Positions 38,466 through 51,700 of a stretch of DNA of 64,000 nt are shown piece by piece (position 1 is the first letter of the stretch; each line of letters opens with the position of its first letter). The translations under genes and the position numbers were made by a program. This DNA is from Emergomyces orientalis (taxonomy: Eukaryota; Ascomycota; Eurotiomycetes; Onygenales; Ajellomycetaceae). Below the pieces are notes generated by a model. The model was given only the letters and a program-made list of their open reading frames with translations, did not search any database and had not been told where the DNA came from. The DNA is taken from assembly GCA_002110485.1 (NCBI GenBank), contig MOWL01000002.1, positions 744,001 to 808,000 on the forward strand, given 5' to 3'.

Positions 38466-41400
38466 GATGTGATTGGTATTATTTGGAGTCCCTCCTTTAT
38501 ATTCCGCAAGGGTAACAGGTTCGGGACAATTAGCAATGGGAAGGAATGGACCGGTGATATGATACTATGTGGTAGTGAGAGGTTGTTGTCCTTGGGCTGC
38601 TCTTTCCGCCCAGAGCCAGCGCCAGTGCCAGATTCTGCAAGCAGAGAGCTGGGATATTGTTTTTCCGGTGGTTAGTCATTACAATCACATGACAGATTGC
38701 CTTGCCCAAGGGGCTTGTCCTGTGTACTCAATCAACAAATAAAAAAAAATAATCATATTCATTCATTTTCATTCATATTTACAATTTCTTTGGATTTTAA
38801 TACTCCTGTCATCCCTCTGTTGCAGTCTTCAAGGAACAGTAAAGCAAGGACTCCAGGCGAAAGAAGAGCCAGAGACAGTTTTCAGAGTGATGACGTCAAG
38901 TATATTTCTGCTGTAGTTATATCTCCAAATACAGGTGCCTGGCAGGCCAGCAACAAATCAATTCACGGGAAACTTTTAGTTGTAATTCACAAGTCAAGAT
39001 AAGCATTTGTTTATATCTGGCACATAAACATCAACTTTGTTTCATCCAGGGCCCCATCTCCAAACACATTTTGGTGTGCAACTGCAAGCCTGAACGCCTA
39101 TCCTCGTCCCCCGCCCCCCCTTCGTTCCAACTCCGTCTCTTGCTATGATGCAGGAAGTTGGGCATCATCATCATTATTTCTTCACACACCATGTAAATTA
39201 TATTTTTTGTTGAAATATTTTTGGTTGCCTATTTATTATATTTCTATTCCTATTTTCGGAATGCCCTTGATCCTGGTGGATAACAGGGGGCGATACTAAC
39301 GCCCCCAACTCGACATGGCGATCTACTATCTTGATTTTCATTTCCTCTTATTCAATTTCTTTTTTCGCCTCTCCGCAGAGCGCACAAGGGGCTGGATGAG
39401 GACGCGAACAGGTGGTGGCGAATAGTTAGCTAAACTACTGTAGCAGATGACTTTTGTTGATGGACATGGATGGAGGGACGAGATGTTAGTTTCGTGGGGT
39501 TATTTCAGCTTGTCAAGAGATCTAGTTGAGTCGTAGCGTGTCTGTTAATAGTAATAAAAGAACAGCGCCGAGGCACTTGTACGTGTACGTACCCATTTGG
39601 AGGGGGGTGGCACATAACCGTTTCGAAAAAGGCAATTGATATTCCTCTCGCCACTCCATGCGACAAGACAGACAGATTGAGGCGTTCTATGCCATCAGCA
39701 GCAGCAGAAGTAAGCACCTATCAGGGGAGATATTATCGGGTAAATATGTCATGGGTATTATTTATTTTTTTCATGAGTGCATATTAGTACTCTTGGTTTT
39801 GTGGCTGGTGTCTCTGGCTCGTCAGAGGAGACGTATGCAAGGGACCAGCAAGTTGTTACCTGGTTTTTCCTTTCTAGCATTTGATTGATGTGAGTGTGGT
39901 GGAACAAGGCATGGGTGTCATAGTTAAACCTGGAGAGGTTGCTCTTGTGCAGACTGGGGTTTCGGGGTGCGAGAAGCTGATGACGCTGGTCCTCGCCTGA
40001 AACCCATCCCCCCTCTTCTGCCCTCAAGGTGTAATTTCGGTATGCTCATGCTGGGGAAAAGGAGAGGCTTATTATGAGTAGTAACCACAGAAGAAGAAGA
40101 AAAAAGTAAAAAAAAGGTAAAAAAAGTAAAGAAGGGGAAAATGGAGAGATTAAAAAACCTTGATGATGGGTCTGGCCTTTTCGATTATTTGGATGGAGGG
40201 GGCATTTTTGTTCCAGGGATTAATTAATGTTGAAGGATGGGTCTGCAGCGGGATGTGAAAAACGAATTAGATACAGATTACAGGCACCACCAGAAATGAA
40301 GATGGAGCCTCTGTTTTGAAACATGAAGATTATCCAACCAGAGAGAAGGCCGAAAATTGGAACCAGGGGAGGGGGGATATTATTAGTGTATTCTTCACTT
40401 CATTTGTTCTTCTCCAGATATTCCCGTTTGTGTGGCTTCTAAAATGTTTCCATTAATCATTTCCATAATATTACAGTCCGCCGTACACCCCACCACGTGA
40501 TCCAACGGCTGTCCCTCCACCCAGGTGTCTGGTAGGTAGGTACTAATTATTTGGAGTTTTCTTCTTCTTCCCAAGTTCTTATTTTTCCTTTTCTCCTTAT
40601 TCCATCATCCATCGATCCATGTATCTCGGTATCTCGGTACTAGTTATCTGTATATTTTGTGCAATCTAGCAATCTGCCAACCAAGACCCAATCGTTTCTG
40701 TGGTTGGTTGAGATGGATGACTCCCGCTAGCCGTTGACAAAAAAGATCTGCCCTTAGTTTTTTTCTTCTTCTTTTTCTCTCGTGCTTCTAGCCCAGTTCC
40801 TCCACATTCCGCTGCCAGCCTTCAGCCACTCTTCCTTTTTGCTGCGTCAGCAGACGGCTGCGTAGTCAGCATCCGCCTCAGCGTTTTCGCCCTTTTTCGT
40901 CGCTGTCTCTCCTTTCAACGCTTCACTCTTCAATCACCAACAACTCCTTCAACTCACTCCTTCGCTGCTCTCTCACTCTCTCGTCTCTCATGAGCGGCAT
41001 GGCCTCGTCGATACATTGACCCTATTTTTTTGTCTCCAGCCTGCCGCTATTCTTATCCTGTGTTCCCGGCCCCCGAGTCTTTTTTTTTTGATTGGGGCTG
41101 GTTCTCATCCACCCGCCCAATATATAACCGCCAAGTTTGCGCGGTACGGACTTACCATCACCACCACCGCCATAAATACCCACCCACACGCTATTTCCCC
41201 CGCCAGCCCGCCAGCCCGCCAGCCCAACGGCGACAGGACGTCTGGGAACAAACACCTCTCTTTCGCCGCTCATCTCCTCACTTACTCTTCGAATCCAAAA
41301 CTAAAGGGCTCTCCGCGATTCCCTTCGATCCATCATTTTCCACCAACTGCCCGCCACGGACATTTCGACCCTTCCCATTCAGCCTCGTGTACTGGCTTGC

Positions 41401-41700
41401 CGCCCTTCTTTATCCTATAGAGTCGCTCGTTACCTTCTTGTCATCCCCTTCGTTGCCATCTCCATTTTCGCCGTTCTCTCCTCTTCCGTGAATTTAGAGG
41501 CTCGTTCGATATATCTCGTGTAATTTGGTTGCTGTTTTGGATCAGTGATTATTACCGCGACATTTCGGCCTAGGTCGACGCTCGAAAAAATCATTTGGCG
41601 AACTTTCACCTACCGTCCAAACAATTTATACCCCGTTCTATCACATATCTGGCTCCGTCCACATTGCCAGCGCAACCCTGCTGCGTGGTATCATCTCACG
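38466..41700. other. spacer with long pyrimidine-rich leader of the RhoGAP gene
   Basis: No protein-coding gene is supported. From about 40.7 kb to 41.7 kb the plus strand is C/T-rich with a CCAGCCCGCCAGCCCGCC stretch at about 41208-41225, consistent with a long promoter and 5' UTR. A possible nine-codon upstream ORF begins at ATG 40990 and stops at 41019. Confidence 0.5.
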
Positions 41701-44699
41701 ATGTCCACTGGCAATTCACACCCGGTGCCCCAGGTACCTGCTCGCGACCATCCACGGTCAACAGCGCAGCAGCCACATGCTGTTTCACACGGCGCGACAT
41801 CCCCACCCTCAAAACGAGATCTTACTTCGTGGTGGAAGCAGTTCGTGCGAAATACAAAGAAAGATGAGGAGCCAGGTAAACATATTTCTTTTTTCCTCAT
41901 TCTGCCTGATACATAAGCAGTTTTTTCCCCCGAAGTTGCCTGGTCTTCGCCAACTATCACCGCTGGAATTAGATACGTACTTGATATGACACACACTTCA
42001 TTCTATCACTGTGACTAGTTACTAATGGTATTTGTTTATCGTGTATAGCACAACAAACTGGTATTTTCGGAGTACCGCTAAATGTTAGTATAAAATATGC
42101 AAATGTTGCAATCTCCCTCGCTGGGGAAGATGGTTCCAGCTTTATATATGGATATGTTCCAATTGTCGTCGCGAAATGTGGCGTGTTTCTTAAAGAGAAA
42201 GGTTTGCCATATCGCTTTCCCACACTTTTTGTTGTTTGGTCTAATGGATTTTTTTCTTCTCTAGCTACGGACGTCGAAGGGATCTTTCGATTAAGCGGAT
42301 CCGCCAAACGCATCAAGGATTTACAGGAAGCCTTTGATTCTCCCGATCGCTTTGGTAAAGGTCTCGACTGGACTGGATATACCGTGCACGACGCCGCCAA
42401 CATACTTCGTCGATACCTGAACCAGCTTCCGGAACCAATTGTACCCTTAGATTTCTACGAACGTTTCCGGGATCCCCTACGCAAATACCAATCGCAAGCA
42501 GCTGAAGGCAAGGATGCAACCACCCCTGATGAGGAAGAGCCTTTCGACCATGCTAAAGCAGTGGCTACGTACCAGCAGCTGATTAAGGAAGTTCCTCCGC
42601 TCAATCGCCAATTGTTGCTTTATATTCTCGACCTCCTGACAGTATTCGCATCCAAATCTGAAGTAAACCGCATGACAGCAGCCAACTTGGCGGCTATTTT
42701 CCAACCAGGCCTGCTGTCCCATCCCGCACACGACATGGCACCAAAGGAATATAAATTGAGCCAAGATGTTCTGATATTCCTCATTGAGAACCAGGATAAC
42801 TTCTTGTTCGGTATGACGGGCACTGCTGCTGACGCACAAACAGTCAAGGCTATGCAGGCTGGAAATGCGACCAATACTACCCTATCTAATCTCAGACGGT
42901 CAACCTCGAATGCGAGTGGAAAGGCGGATAGTATTCGAAAATTCGATGCGCTCCGACGAAACGTATCTGTTTCATCGAAACACTCGAAGAACTCCACATT
43001 CGATACAGCAAGTCCTACGACACCCAACTCAATTGGTAGAGGGCCGCTAGGCGTACATCGTAGCAACACTGTGCCTTCAAAGAAGGCAACAGGGATCTCC
43101 CCTACACATTTTACCCGGCCTCGTGAGCCATCAGGCCCTGGGTCCGGCCATCTCTCGCCATCCACTCACTCCCGACATCAGTCTCGGTCACCTAGTAAAG
43201 CTCCTTCTCTCAAAGTAGTAGAAGGTGCTCCTGCCAACACAATTCCTGACTCTCCATCGCCTTTGAACACGAACCACGGATTGGGATTGGTACAAAATAA
43301 TGGCAACTCGCCCCTGGGGTCCCCTGATGAACATGCCCTACCTTTCGAGCTAGGTGTCAAACCAGGAACCCAACAATTGGCTGGAACGCCGACGAAGGAA
43401 AGGAAGTTATCTTCTTTATTCAAAGCTATCCCACTGGAAGGCGAGCGAAAAGATGGTCGACAGCCCAACAGACTGAGGAAGAAGCGCCCAATCCCTGGGA
43501 GTGCAAGTGAAAGTGCTAGGAGCTCTAGCCATTCTTTGCATCTTGTATCTGAGTCATCGTTGGGAACTTCAGGATCACAAGCCGTAGCGGATAACCGGGA
43601 AGGTTCAGAGGATCAGTCACATATTTCGACCCCCAAAATAACAAATTCAGCTGCGACACCTGCTACCGAAACTACCACTCAACCAACCTGGGAGGTAAAT
43701 CAAGCTGCTCCCGTCTCTCCGGAGAACACCCTGAAGCCCGGCAGGTCGAGGACTCCATCAATGCATTCTCGTTCATCCGTAACCGACCATTCTGATTTCG
43801 ATCATCAAGATGACGCCGCGATGCAAAAGAAGAAGGATCACAGGCGGAGTTGGAGACACCCTCGTGGGGCGAAGCGACGTGAACGGTCGGAATTGAGCAT
43901 GTCGCCACCTCCTCCCATTGGATATAATGCAAATGCAGGCTTCAGCAGTAGCTCGCTAGGGAGCGCAAGCTGGCCGCAGAAGACCGCATCAAATGAATCT
44001 CGCCAAATTAGCCCCGAAACTTCCGCGACTGGAACGATAGATACTACCACCACACAACCCCCAGCCTCATTGGTAACCCAAGAATCTAGTATGAGCAGCA
44101 ATTTCGTGAAACCATCCAATCTCAACCATCACCACAAGGAACCGGCGGAGCCGGAAAAAAGGGGCTTCTTCGGGAAATTCAAGGCTAAGGTTGCAGGCGT
44201 GAAGGAAGGAGTGAAGGAACGGGAGGCGGAAAAGGAAAAGGAACAGGCGAAAAGTCCACCGCACTCTGATGGCGAGAAAGCGTCATCTAGACAGAGCTTG
44301 CCCATCCTGCCTAGCAAGGAAGCCAAGTGGGCATCGATAGAAGCAGCAGACGCCCCTCGGGAAAATCGTCCTGTGAAAAATCCAGAGCCACAGCCGCCAT
44401 TAAGGGCGACAACTATTCCTCCCGCGCCTTCTCAACCATCGCCGCCCCATTCGATGGTTTTCCCGGGCTCGTTCCCGGAACCGACCATTCCGGAAGAAGC
44501 ACCCCCAACACCTGTTACGGAAGCGCCGAGAGACGGTGTCACAGTTCTCCCAAAAGTTGAGGAGGATGTACCCCTGTCACCAACGCCATTATCCACAACA
44601 GAAACAGCCAAGGCAGTGCCTCCTCATCCTCCTCCTCCACTTGTGGAAACTGCCACAGAAACCCAACTGCATCCAGAATCATCAGCATCTAATCCATAA
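41701..44699 (+). CDS. RhoGAP-domain protein, SAC7/BAG7-like
   Basis: This is a GTPase-activating protein for Rho-type GTPases, likely acting on Rho1 in cell-wall and actin signalling. Exons are 41701-41875, 42049-42201 and 42265-44699, giving 920 aa. A short N-terminal region ends in TSWWKQFVRNTKKDEEP. It is followed by GIFGVPLNVSIKYANVAIS and the RhoGAP domain at about residues 70-275. The arginine-finger block is DVEGIFRLSGSAKRIKDL; the other conserved blocks are HDAANILRRYLNQLPEP and MTAANLAAIFQPGLLS. The C-terminal two-thirds is a Ser/Pro-rich disordered tail with a basic/acidic stretch near FGKFKAKVAGVKEGVKE. The opening GIFGVPL and the domain order resemble yeast Sac7/Bag7. Phases agree; the start is the first ATG of the exon. 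Confidence 0.92.
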
Positions 44700-46786
44700 T
44701 TTTTTTGTTATATTTTTTCCAAAAAAAAAAAAAAAATATTCATTTTCTACCATGCAGATACTTGACGGGAAGTTTTTGTGTAATAAGTAATATAGAGGCA
44801 GTTTGAAATGCGAAACTTAAATATATGGTTCTTGTTCATTAATATACTTATGAATCAGAAACTGTATTTAATTTCTATTAAATTTCTCTCTACTACTCTA
44901 CCTTTTGTGGAAAAGGGATTTTCTCAAGTTTCTTTTTGCATTCAAAGTTTCATGATGATGATGGCTGGCCTATGGCTGGCCTATGGTTGCATATGTGTGA
45001 TTGAGGGATGTTCTGTTGGATCATATTATGCCCCTTTTTTATTCCTTCTTCGTCTTCGTTCACTTCTTGACAAATTTACTTCCCTTTTATTTTTTTTTCT
45101 TATATTCCCACCATCACCATCGCCCCAGCCTATACATATCAACTTTTTAATATAGTTTTTTATTTTATTTTATTTTAAAAGAGCTTGGAAAATGAGCCAA
45201 AAATGGATTCCGTTACTTTCGTTTTCATATTATATTTCACCGCAATTATTTTCGTTTCTTTCCTTTTACCCTTTCTCCTTCCCTCATTGGCACCTACCTC
45301 ACCGTCCACCTCGCCTTGCCTCTAAATCCGCAGGCTTATCTACTTGACTACCCAACCTCCGCCGTTGGTCCACAGAGTACCTCCTTTAACTGCGTATGAT
45401 TTGATCTTGATTTGATTTGTGCACGAATTGGCTTGGTTTGGTTTGTCGGGTTGGGATTTGGATCTCCTACCTTGTTTCCCAATGAGCTTATATAAATAGC
45501 GCACAGTATAACCTCCCCTCCGCCCAAAACACACACTCATGACTTCCCCTCTTAAAACCCGCTTATGTTTCCTACGTTTCTCATGGTTCATGTTTGTAAT
45601 TGACTCTGCCTCTACATGTATTTTCTATCCCGTCCTTTCCAGTTTTACTTGCTATTCTTATAGCCTCACCGTTCGTCGTTCAATCCCGCTGTGTTTTCTT
45701 CTAATTCTATAACGACGCCCTTCCCCTTTCAGCTTCTTTCCTCAGCTTCTTTGTTTTGGAAAAAAAAAAAAAAATCACTTGAAACTTGAAACTTACTTCT
45801 CTCTCTCTCTCTTTTCTTCAGACACTTGACTGCCCTTTGGTCTTTTGTCCGTCTGCCTCCGGTTCTATATATATCTTGATTGATTGATTGATGCTCATGA
45901 ATTTGAATTGTATTGTATTAACAAGGTGTTCTTGGTTTATATAAAAGAGATTTTATAAAAGATTCTGACTGATACGGGTGTTTGCTTCTATCTGTTTTTA
46001 TTTAATTTTCTCTTCTCTTCTAAATAGTACATATTCTTATACATGCCCGTGTCTTGACTACACGGCCTACCCTGTTGTGAGATGGAAAATGATAAGGAAG
46101 AGAGGGGGGGGGGGGGGAGAGAACGTGGAAAAAAAGTTATATCAATCAAAAAGATTCAAAGTTATCAAAAATATCAAAAATTCAACAATCCCAATGTTTT
46201 GTATCTTGAATCAACGAGGCCAAATAATAGTAATAGTATATTTGATATGTCTAACATCTCCTCTGGCTATTCTAATGTGTAACTAACTCCTTTACCAAAG
46301 AAATATAAAATTGAAAAAAAATTGAAAAAAAAAGGCCCCTCACCAAATGGATTAAACGAGTGGATTGAACGAATGAATGTAGAAAACTCTCCCTCCTTGG
46401 TTTCCTTCTTTTTTTTAAGAGTTAACTTTTTTTCTGTTTATTCTTTCCCCTTTCCCCGTACAATGGATAGTAATAAAGGAAAGGGAAAGAAACGAAGTAA
46501 AGCCAATCAAGATCCATCACGGGCTTCCACTTACATCTCGCCTCTTTCTAAAAGCGACAGTGGATTGATCCTGGTGATCTATTTAACTCATCGGCACGGT
46601 CGCCATAGTGTGCTTTATAGAAAATTAGTACGGGAAGGAAAAAAGAAACAAGAGGCTAGGATAGATAAGGTCACGCTGAGAGAGAAAGCACGAAGGGAAA
46701 AAAAGGAGAGAAGGTGAGGAAAGGGACAAAAGGATCATACAGTCAGTTTACGGTGCATTCGCGCAGTTGGCGAAGGGGTGTGGGGC
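44700..46786. other. intergenic spacer between convergent genes
   Basis: 3' flanks of the RhoGAP and LysM genes. A basic low-complexity frame at 46322-46717 (+) is not supported as a gene. Confidence 0.5.
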
Positions 46787-48746
46787 TCAGAATTTGGGGG
46801 GAGGCTGGTTTCCGACCGAAACTCCGCCCCGGAGAGGAGTTGGAGGTGGGCGAATTGGTTTCGCCGCGCGCAGGCAAACCAGGGTGTATCGGGGGATGTT
46901 ATCGCAGTTTGCGAGGGTTACGGGCTGTTTGGGGGGAGGTATTATTTTTCGTGGTTAGTAGGAGTTTTGTTTGCTTGTTTGGTTGGTTGGAGCAATAGCT
47001 AGAAGGGGGAGAGATTGTGCGCGGGTGCGAGTTTTGTAATGGAGGAGAGAGCAGAGAGCACAAGGGAAGCAAATATCTCACATTCAATGCTACGAGCTCC
47101 ACGACAGAGACCCCGGCGACACTAGCGATGGACTCACAGGTATCTTTTCTGTGAAATTGAAATTATTATAGAAGGTTAGTTGACTGCTGGCTGCCTAGTA
47201 GCAGCCTGAGAGGAGCACAAACGAAAAGAAGGGGGAAGGGCGAGTGGAGAGATGGAGAAACGAAGGGGGATTGGCACTTACGGCCCTACAAACCACTGCC
47301 TGACGCAATCAGCTTTTAACCCGGGAGCTTGCTTTTTAGCAGTCCCTGGTGTCTCGTTTTTCTTCTCAGATTGGCTTTCAAGCTTTGGAGTAAGGTCGAC
47401 TACGTTAGTGGCGGCTTCGTCACCTAGCCATCGCATCTCACTCACGCAGTAATTCGACCCAGGCTTGATAGAGGTGCAGATAGCGCCGAGATTGTCCTGG
47501 ATATTCGCAAAGGAAGATGTATTGGTGAGTTATATATATTGTATGTAGAAAATGATGAGAATGAAGCCCTGAAGGATTTTGTATGGGGAGGGGGGAAAAT
47601 GAGTGGAAATGGGGGTTTTGAATGGTGAGTCTCATACATTGATAGCTTTGAATTCAGGGAGTGTCATCCCGTTTTTGGCCGCCATAGTTTCGCAAGTATC
47701 GCCTTCAGCAGCCACATCAAATTGTAGACACATAGAGCTGGATTTTGGGCTGGAGGAAAGGGTTGCGGTTGGAGATGAAATGGCTCTTTTGGAGACTATT
47801 TGGCCAGAAATTATAGTCACCGGTCTGAAATGAACCCCATCCCCGGTTGTAACTGGAGGAGAAGGGGTTTTGTTGGCTATTTCGCCAGAAATTATAGTCA
47901 CTGGTTGGAACCGAGCCCCCCTCTGAGATGTAGTTGAAGGTGCTCTAGCCTCAATAACATTCCCTAATGGTGTTGCCAGTGACGGAGCAGGGGTAGAGGC
48001 TCTGGTAGATGTAAACAACTGGCTGCGTTCAGCCTTCTTGGAACCGGAAACTTTCACGCATTACGAATAATTGACCAAGAAGTTCTTGTCGCAATTTTTC
48101 GAGACGGAAGGCTGTGTAGATAGTGTGCAATCAAGCCACAATTAGAACAGATTTTAGAGTTCATTTGTCATAATCTAATACGCATGGATATTCCACTTAC
48201 ATTCCACTCCAGAAACTTCTCCTTCTTGATATCGAATTCTCTCGTAACTGAATCACAGGTATCTCCATCCTTGATGGTGTACCAACCGTTACAACTTGAA
48301 ACTTGCCCACGTTGTGTAGGCTTATCTGGCCTCTCAAGCGGGGTCTTCTGACCAAACTTTCGTAATAGTAGTGATGATATGTTTGTCGGTTTAGGTGGAA
48401 ATTTAAGGGTCCCTATGTCGTTATCATTTTCCAACGGAGGCGGCCCGTCCTTTGGAGTGTTTGGCCTTGGTTGGAGGCCGAAGCTTTCTGTATTTTTTTG
48501 ACGCTTCTCGGTTATGAGTCTCTGAGTCGGCTGCGACAATCTCAACGGAGGTTGTGCCCAGCTATTTTCTTGACACTTTGCCTTCCCAGTCTCCTCAGGA
48601 GGTGTAGAAAAGGATTTTCCCGCGACGCAACCCCGTGCATTGATTTCGATTGGCGGTGGCTGAAGCGCCTTCGGCTCCAAGGCGGGCAATCCATTGACAT
48701 TGACACCAAGTGCCGCAAGGATAACCAAGACAACTTGTAGATTCAT
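46787..48746 (-). pseudogene. secreted protein with three LysM domains, interrupted by an in-frame stop
   Basis: LysM domains bind chitin or related N-acetylglucosamine polymers; secreted multi-LysM proteins act as effectors or wall-binding proteins. Exons are 48201-48746, 47638-48111, 47282-47496, 47082-47148 and 46787-46924. Phases agree over all five (480 codon positions). It has a signal peptide (VVLVILAALGVNVNG) and a Pro-rich region. LysM 1 (around 48280-48050) starts WYTIKDGDTCDSV, LysM 2 (around 47730-47440) has AAEGDTCETMAAKNGMTL, and LysM 3 (around 47300-46860) has FVGPKDTCESIASVAGV. The lesion is a TAA at 48061-48063 (codon 199), at the end of LysM 1 immediately before its last Cys. 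Everything downstream stays open and conserved. It could be a recent pseudogene, a readthrough gene or a base-call error. An alternative start lies at 48785. Confidence 0.75.
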
Positions 48747-51700
48747 GATGTGGAGAGCGAGGGTTAAACAGGGAAGCCTAAGCAAGTTTTGAGATTTCTA
48801 GTATTGGGGAAAAGAGCCAAAGCTGCTAGGTGACAGGCTGGGGCTATAGCAACAGAGTGGTCGTGAGCGGATTGCCTACATCAGATCGGCTGCGGGTGCC
48901 GGGCTTTATACTAGAGATTTTAGAGCTCCAAAAAGTATTACATGAGGCATAAATTGGGGATAATGCATCCCATGTAAATATAAATGCAATACCACAGAAA
49001 AGAGGGTAGTACAGCGACGGTTTGATGCATTTAGAAGATGTGCATGTATGTAGACATATACATACTGTACATACATCTCTCGAGATCAATCTCATATCCC
49101 GCATAAAACCGAATTGAGGAGAGAAAAAGGCACAATATCTGCACCCGATTTTGTTGCGCCACCAAAAGATGCATGTCAGTTAAGGTGCATATCGAAGCCT
49201 CGAAATTGGGCAATTGTCCCTTGTTCATTGTTTCGCCTCTTCCGTGCAGTGAAATGGAGATGGTCTGAATTGAAATCGCGAAACTCTCTAAAATTTGCTA
49301 ATAATTTTCAGTAAGTAACAGAAACTATATGCATAACAGTAGTGGCTTGACACCACTAGTGAAAGAACATAGCTTGCCATACCTGGCATGGTGATCATAT
49401 CAGCCTATGATCGCCCCTTTGTCCCATGGAACGACCAGCACTCATTTGCCATTAATGTCAACCGTTAGAGCAAATATTTATACTCATTCTAAGAATTCAG
49501 CTGGCACGAAAAGTTAAATGAAGACTGCACCGAATTCACTGTGCCAAACATTCCATGTAAGATTATTAACATGCTGTGCAGCAGATCTTACCTTGGGAGC
49601 ATGTTGCTTTCGTTATTAAAATCTGAAGTATACTATTTCTCTGCGGTCTTTTTGATTGAGTCAAAACGAAGACAAGCCCTCCATTTCGACTATGAGTAAT
49701 AGCCGGGAACCTTATAGATATATTCCGTCGTACACGGGGGTGGGCCTGCATTTAAAGCCAGCGCAACGAAAAGTAGCTCATATTAAAACTCCTAGTCAGT
49801 CTATTCACCCTGGAATTATCATCGCTGGACCTGTAAACTACGATAAAGCAAAACCACACACTATCCATATTTGAGTACTTGTGCCGCTGTCGAATGACTG
49901 GTGCGCGCCGAATGCCTGAGATAGTATATGGAAGTGGGTTAAATATAAGGGCATATTGAAGATCCACAAGTCTCAAGAACCGGTCCACGCGGGTCTATGC
50001 CGTAACTCAATTATGTGAGAAATAATAATAGGTTCCAGCAAGAGTGTCACTTTCTACAAATAAAAGTACAAGTAGAATTGTCGCATATGACTTCCAGGTG
50101 GCTACCGCAAAGGAAGAGCCCATTGCCTCGCTTGCAGATTTCAGAAACGCTCCAGTTCTGCATGGCTGCAACCAGGACAAAGATATATGGATGTTGCGTC
50201 AAGAGCACCAGTATGATTGGTAGTGTAGGTGACATCCGTTTGATTAAGAACGAAGCTCCTAAACAAAGGCTGGGTAAATCTCAAAAGCAGTGGCAGGGTT
50301 GTTTACTCCTCAGTAAGGGTAACCGAGCTCTTCTTGTCGCGCAGTCGTGAAGCATCCAACCTTGATTAGTGGAAATTAACGCGGAAATTTTTCACACTTG
50401 GCTAAGCGGGCACGTAGGGCAAAATACATAGCAAAAAAATGCACAACCCCACCGGAGGCTAGCTTTTGATTGCATGAATTGCTCGCACCAGGATGCTCAG
50501 CCAGGCACTTGAAATAGGCCCACGCGAGTCAAGTGTGACGAACTTGGCAGAAATTTATGAGAGGAGCGACCAGGGGATGCTAGCAAATAAGGCAATTTGC
50601 CAGCGTTCTGTAGAGTTATCAAGTATTCATCTCAATCGTGTATGTGTACTTTGAGAGTTGGCCGATTGGATCATCTGCTCATCCCAGGGGGGCACGTATG
50701 TGAGCTCTTTTCCATCCAACGAGAGAAACCTATCCTCTGTCAGTTACATAAACAGGTGAATATTAGATGTACTCGCTCGCAGTTTGTTAATATGGGATTC
50801 CGTTATCGACAGAGTATCAGAATATTACATCGTAGAAGTGAGGCGTGGGCAAAATTACAGCCCGGATTAATAATGTTCCCTACTGATAATAGTTACTGAC
50901 CTGGGCATCAACCTGCCAACCCAACGACCTCACTCGGACCCCAATCTGCGCCATTACCATCGTCAGAGCATTGAGAATAGGTCTCTTCACATTAAAAATG
51001 GGTTGGTAAACCATTGGTAAATATACATTATTGCATACCCATTCTAACATCATTATAATTGCCCACATGTGACCACGAGAAGCTCTGCCCATTTTCAATT
51101 CTATGAGATGCCGGGGAATCCGCCACACCAAACACAAGTGCGCAACACCATCCAGCTCAGATTTTTAGTCTCGGCCGAACGTATGTCGATACAGGAAATC
51201 GCCCTATTTACAGAATCAGGTGCATTTGAAGAAATTCTCGGCGATGAGAGGCGCACCATCTGCAACTTGCCGTTGTTTTTCTCCACAATGGTCGGCGGCC
51301 GCCAACCATTTACTTCACCTCAAGATGAAGGAAACAATTTATATTGACCGAATTATAGCATGTCCAATGCCCGAGCTAACTTCCTTTACGGGAGAGGAGA
51401 GCGGTTCAGCGTCAATATCTGTTGATTAGGGATATGATGGTTTAGATCACATGGATCCCTTGGCGAAAACCATCTGCATTATATCAACTTTATGGGCTGA
51501 AGATGGATTTCCTTGAACCAGCGTTTCCCCCACAACACACGCCGGGACGATCCACCGTCAGTGAAAGTGCGCCTTGTGACTTTGAGAAAACACATTCACA
51601 AATGGCGGGGTTTAATGCCTCTATGGCTTTTTATTGGGACAACATCATGGAGTTAATGAGAATGTGGCCTCGTTCTTTTTAGGGCGAGATACCAAATGCT

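Noticed and set aside
41016..41491. Overlapping frames of 134-153 codons (+) before the RhoGAP gene
   Set aside because: Pyrimidine-rich leader sequence gives long open frames without protein-like content.
46322..46717. 131-codon basic frame (+)
   Set aside because: Lys/Arg-rich low-complexity translation of purine-rich DNA; no motif or conservation signal.
48061..48063. Splicing away the LysM stop with the GTAATG just upstream as donor
   Set aside because: The only near acceptors would make an intron of about 40 nt and remove the conserved last Cys of LysM 1, so a true stop is simpler.
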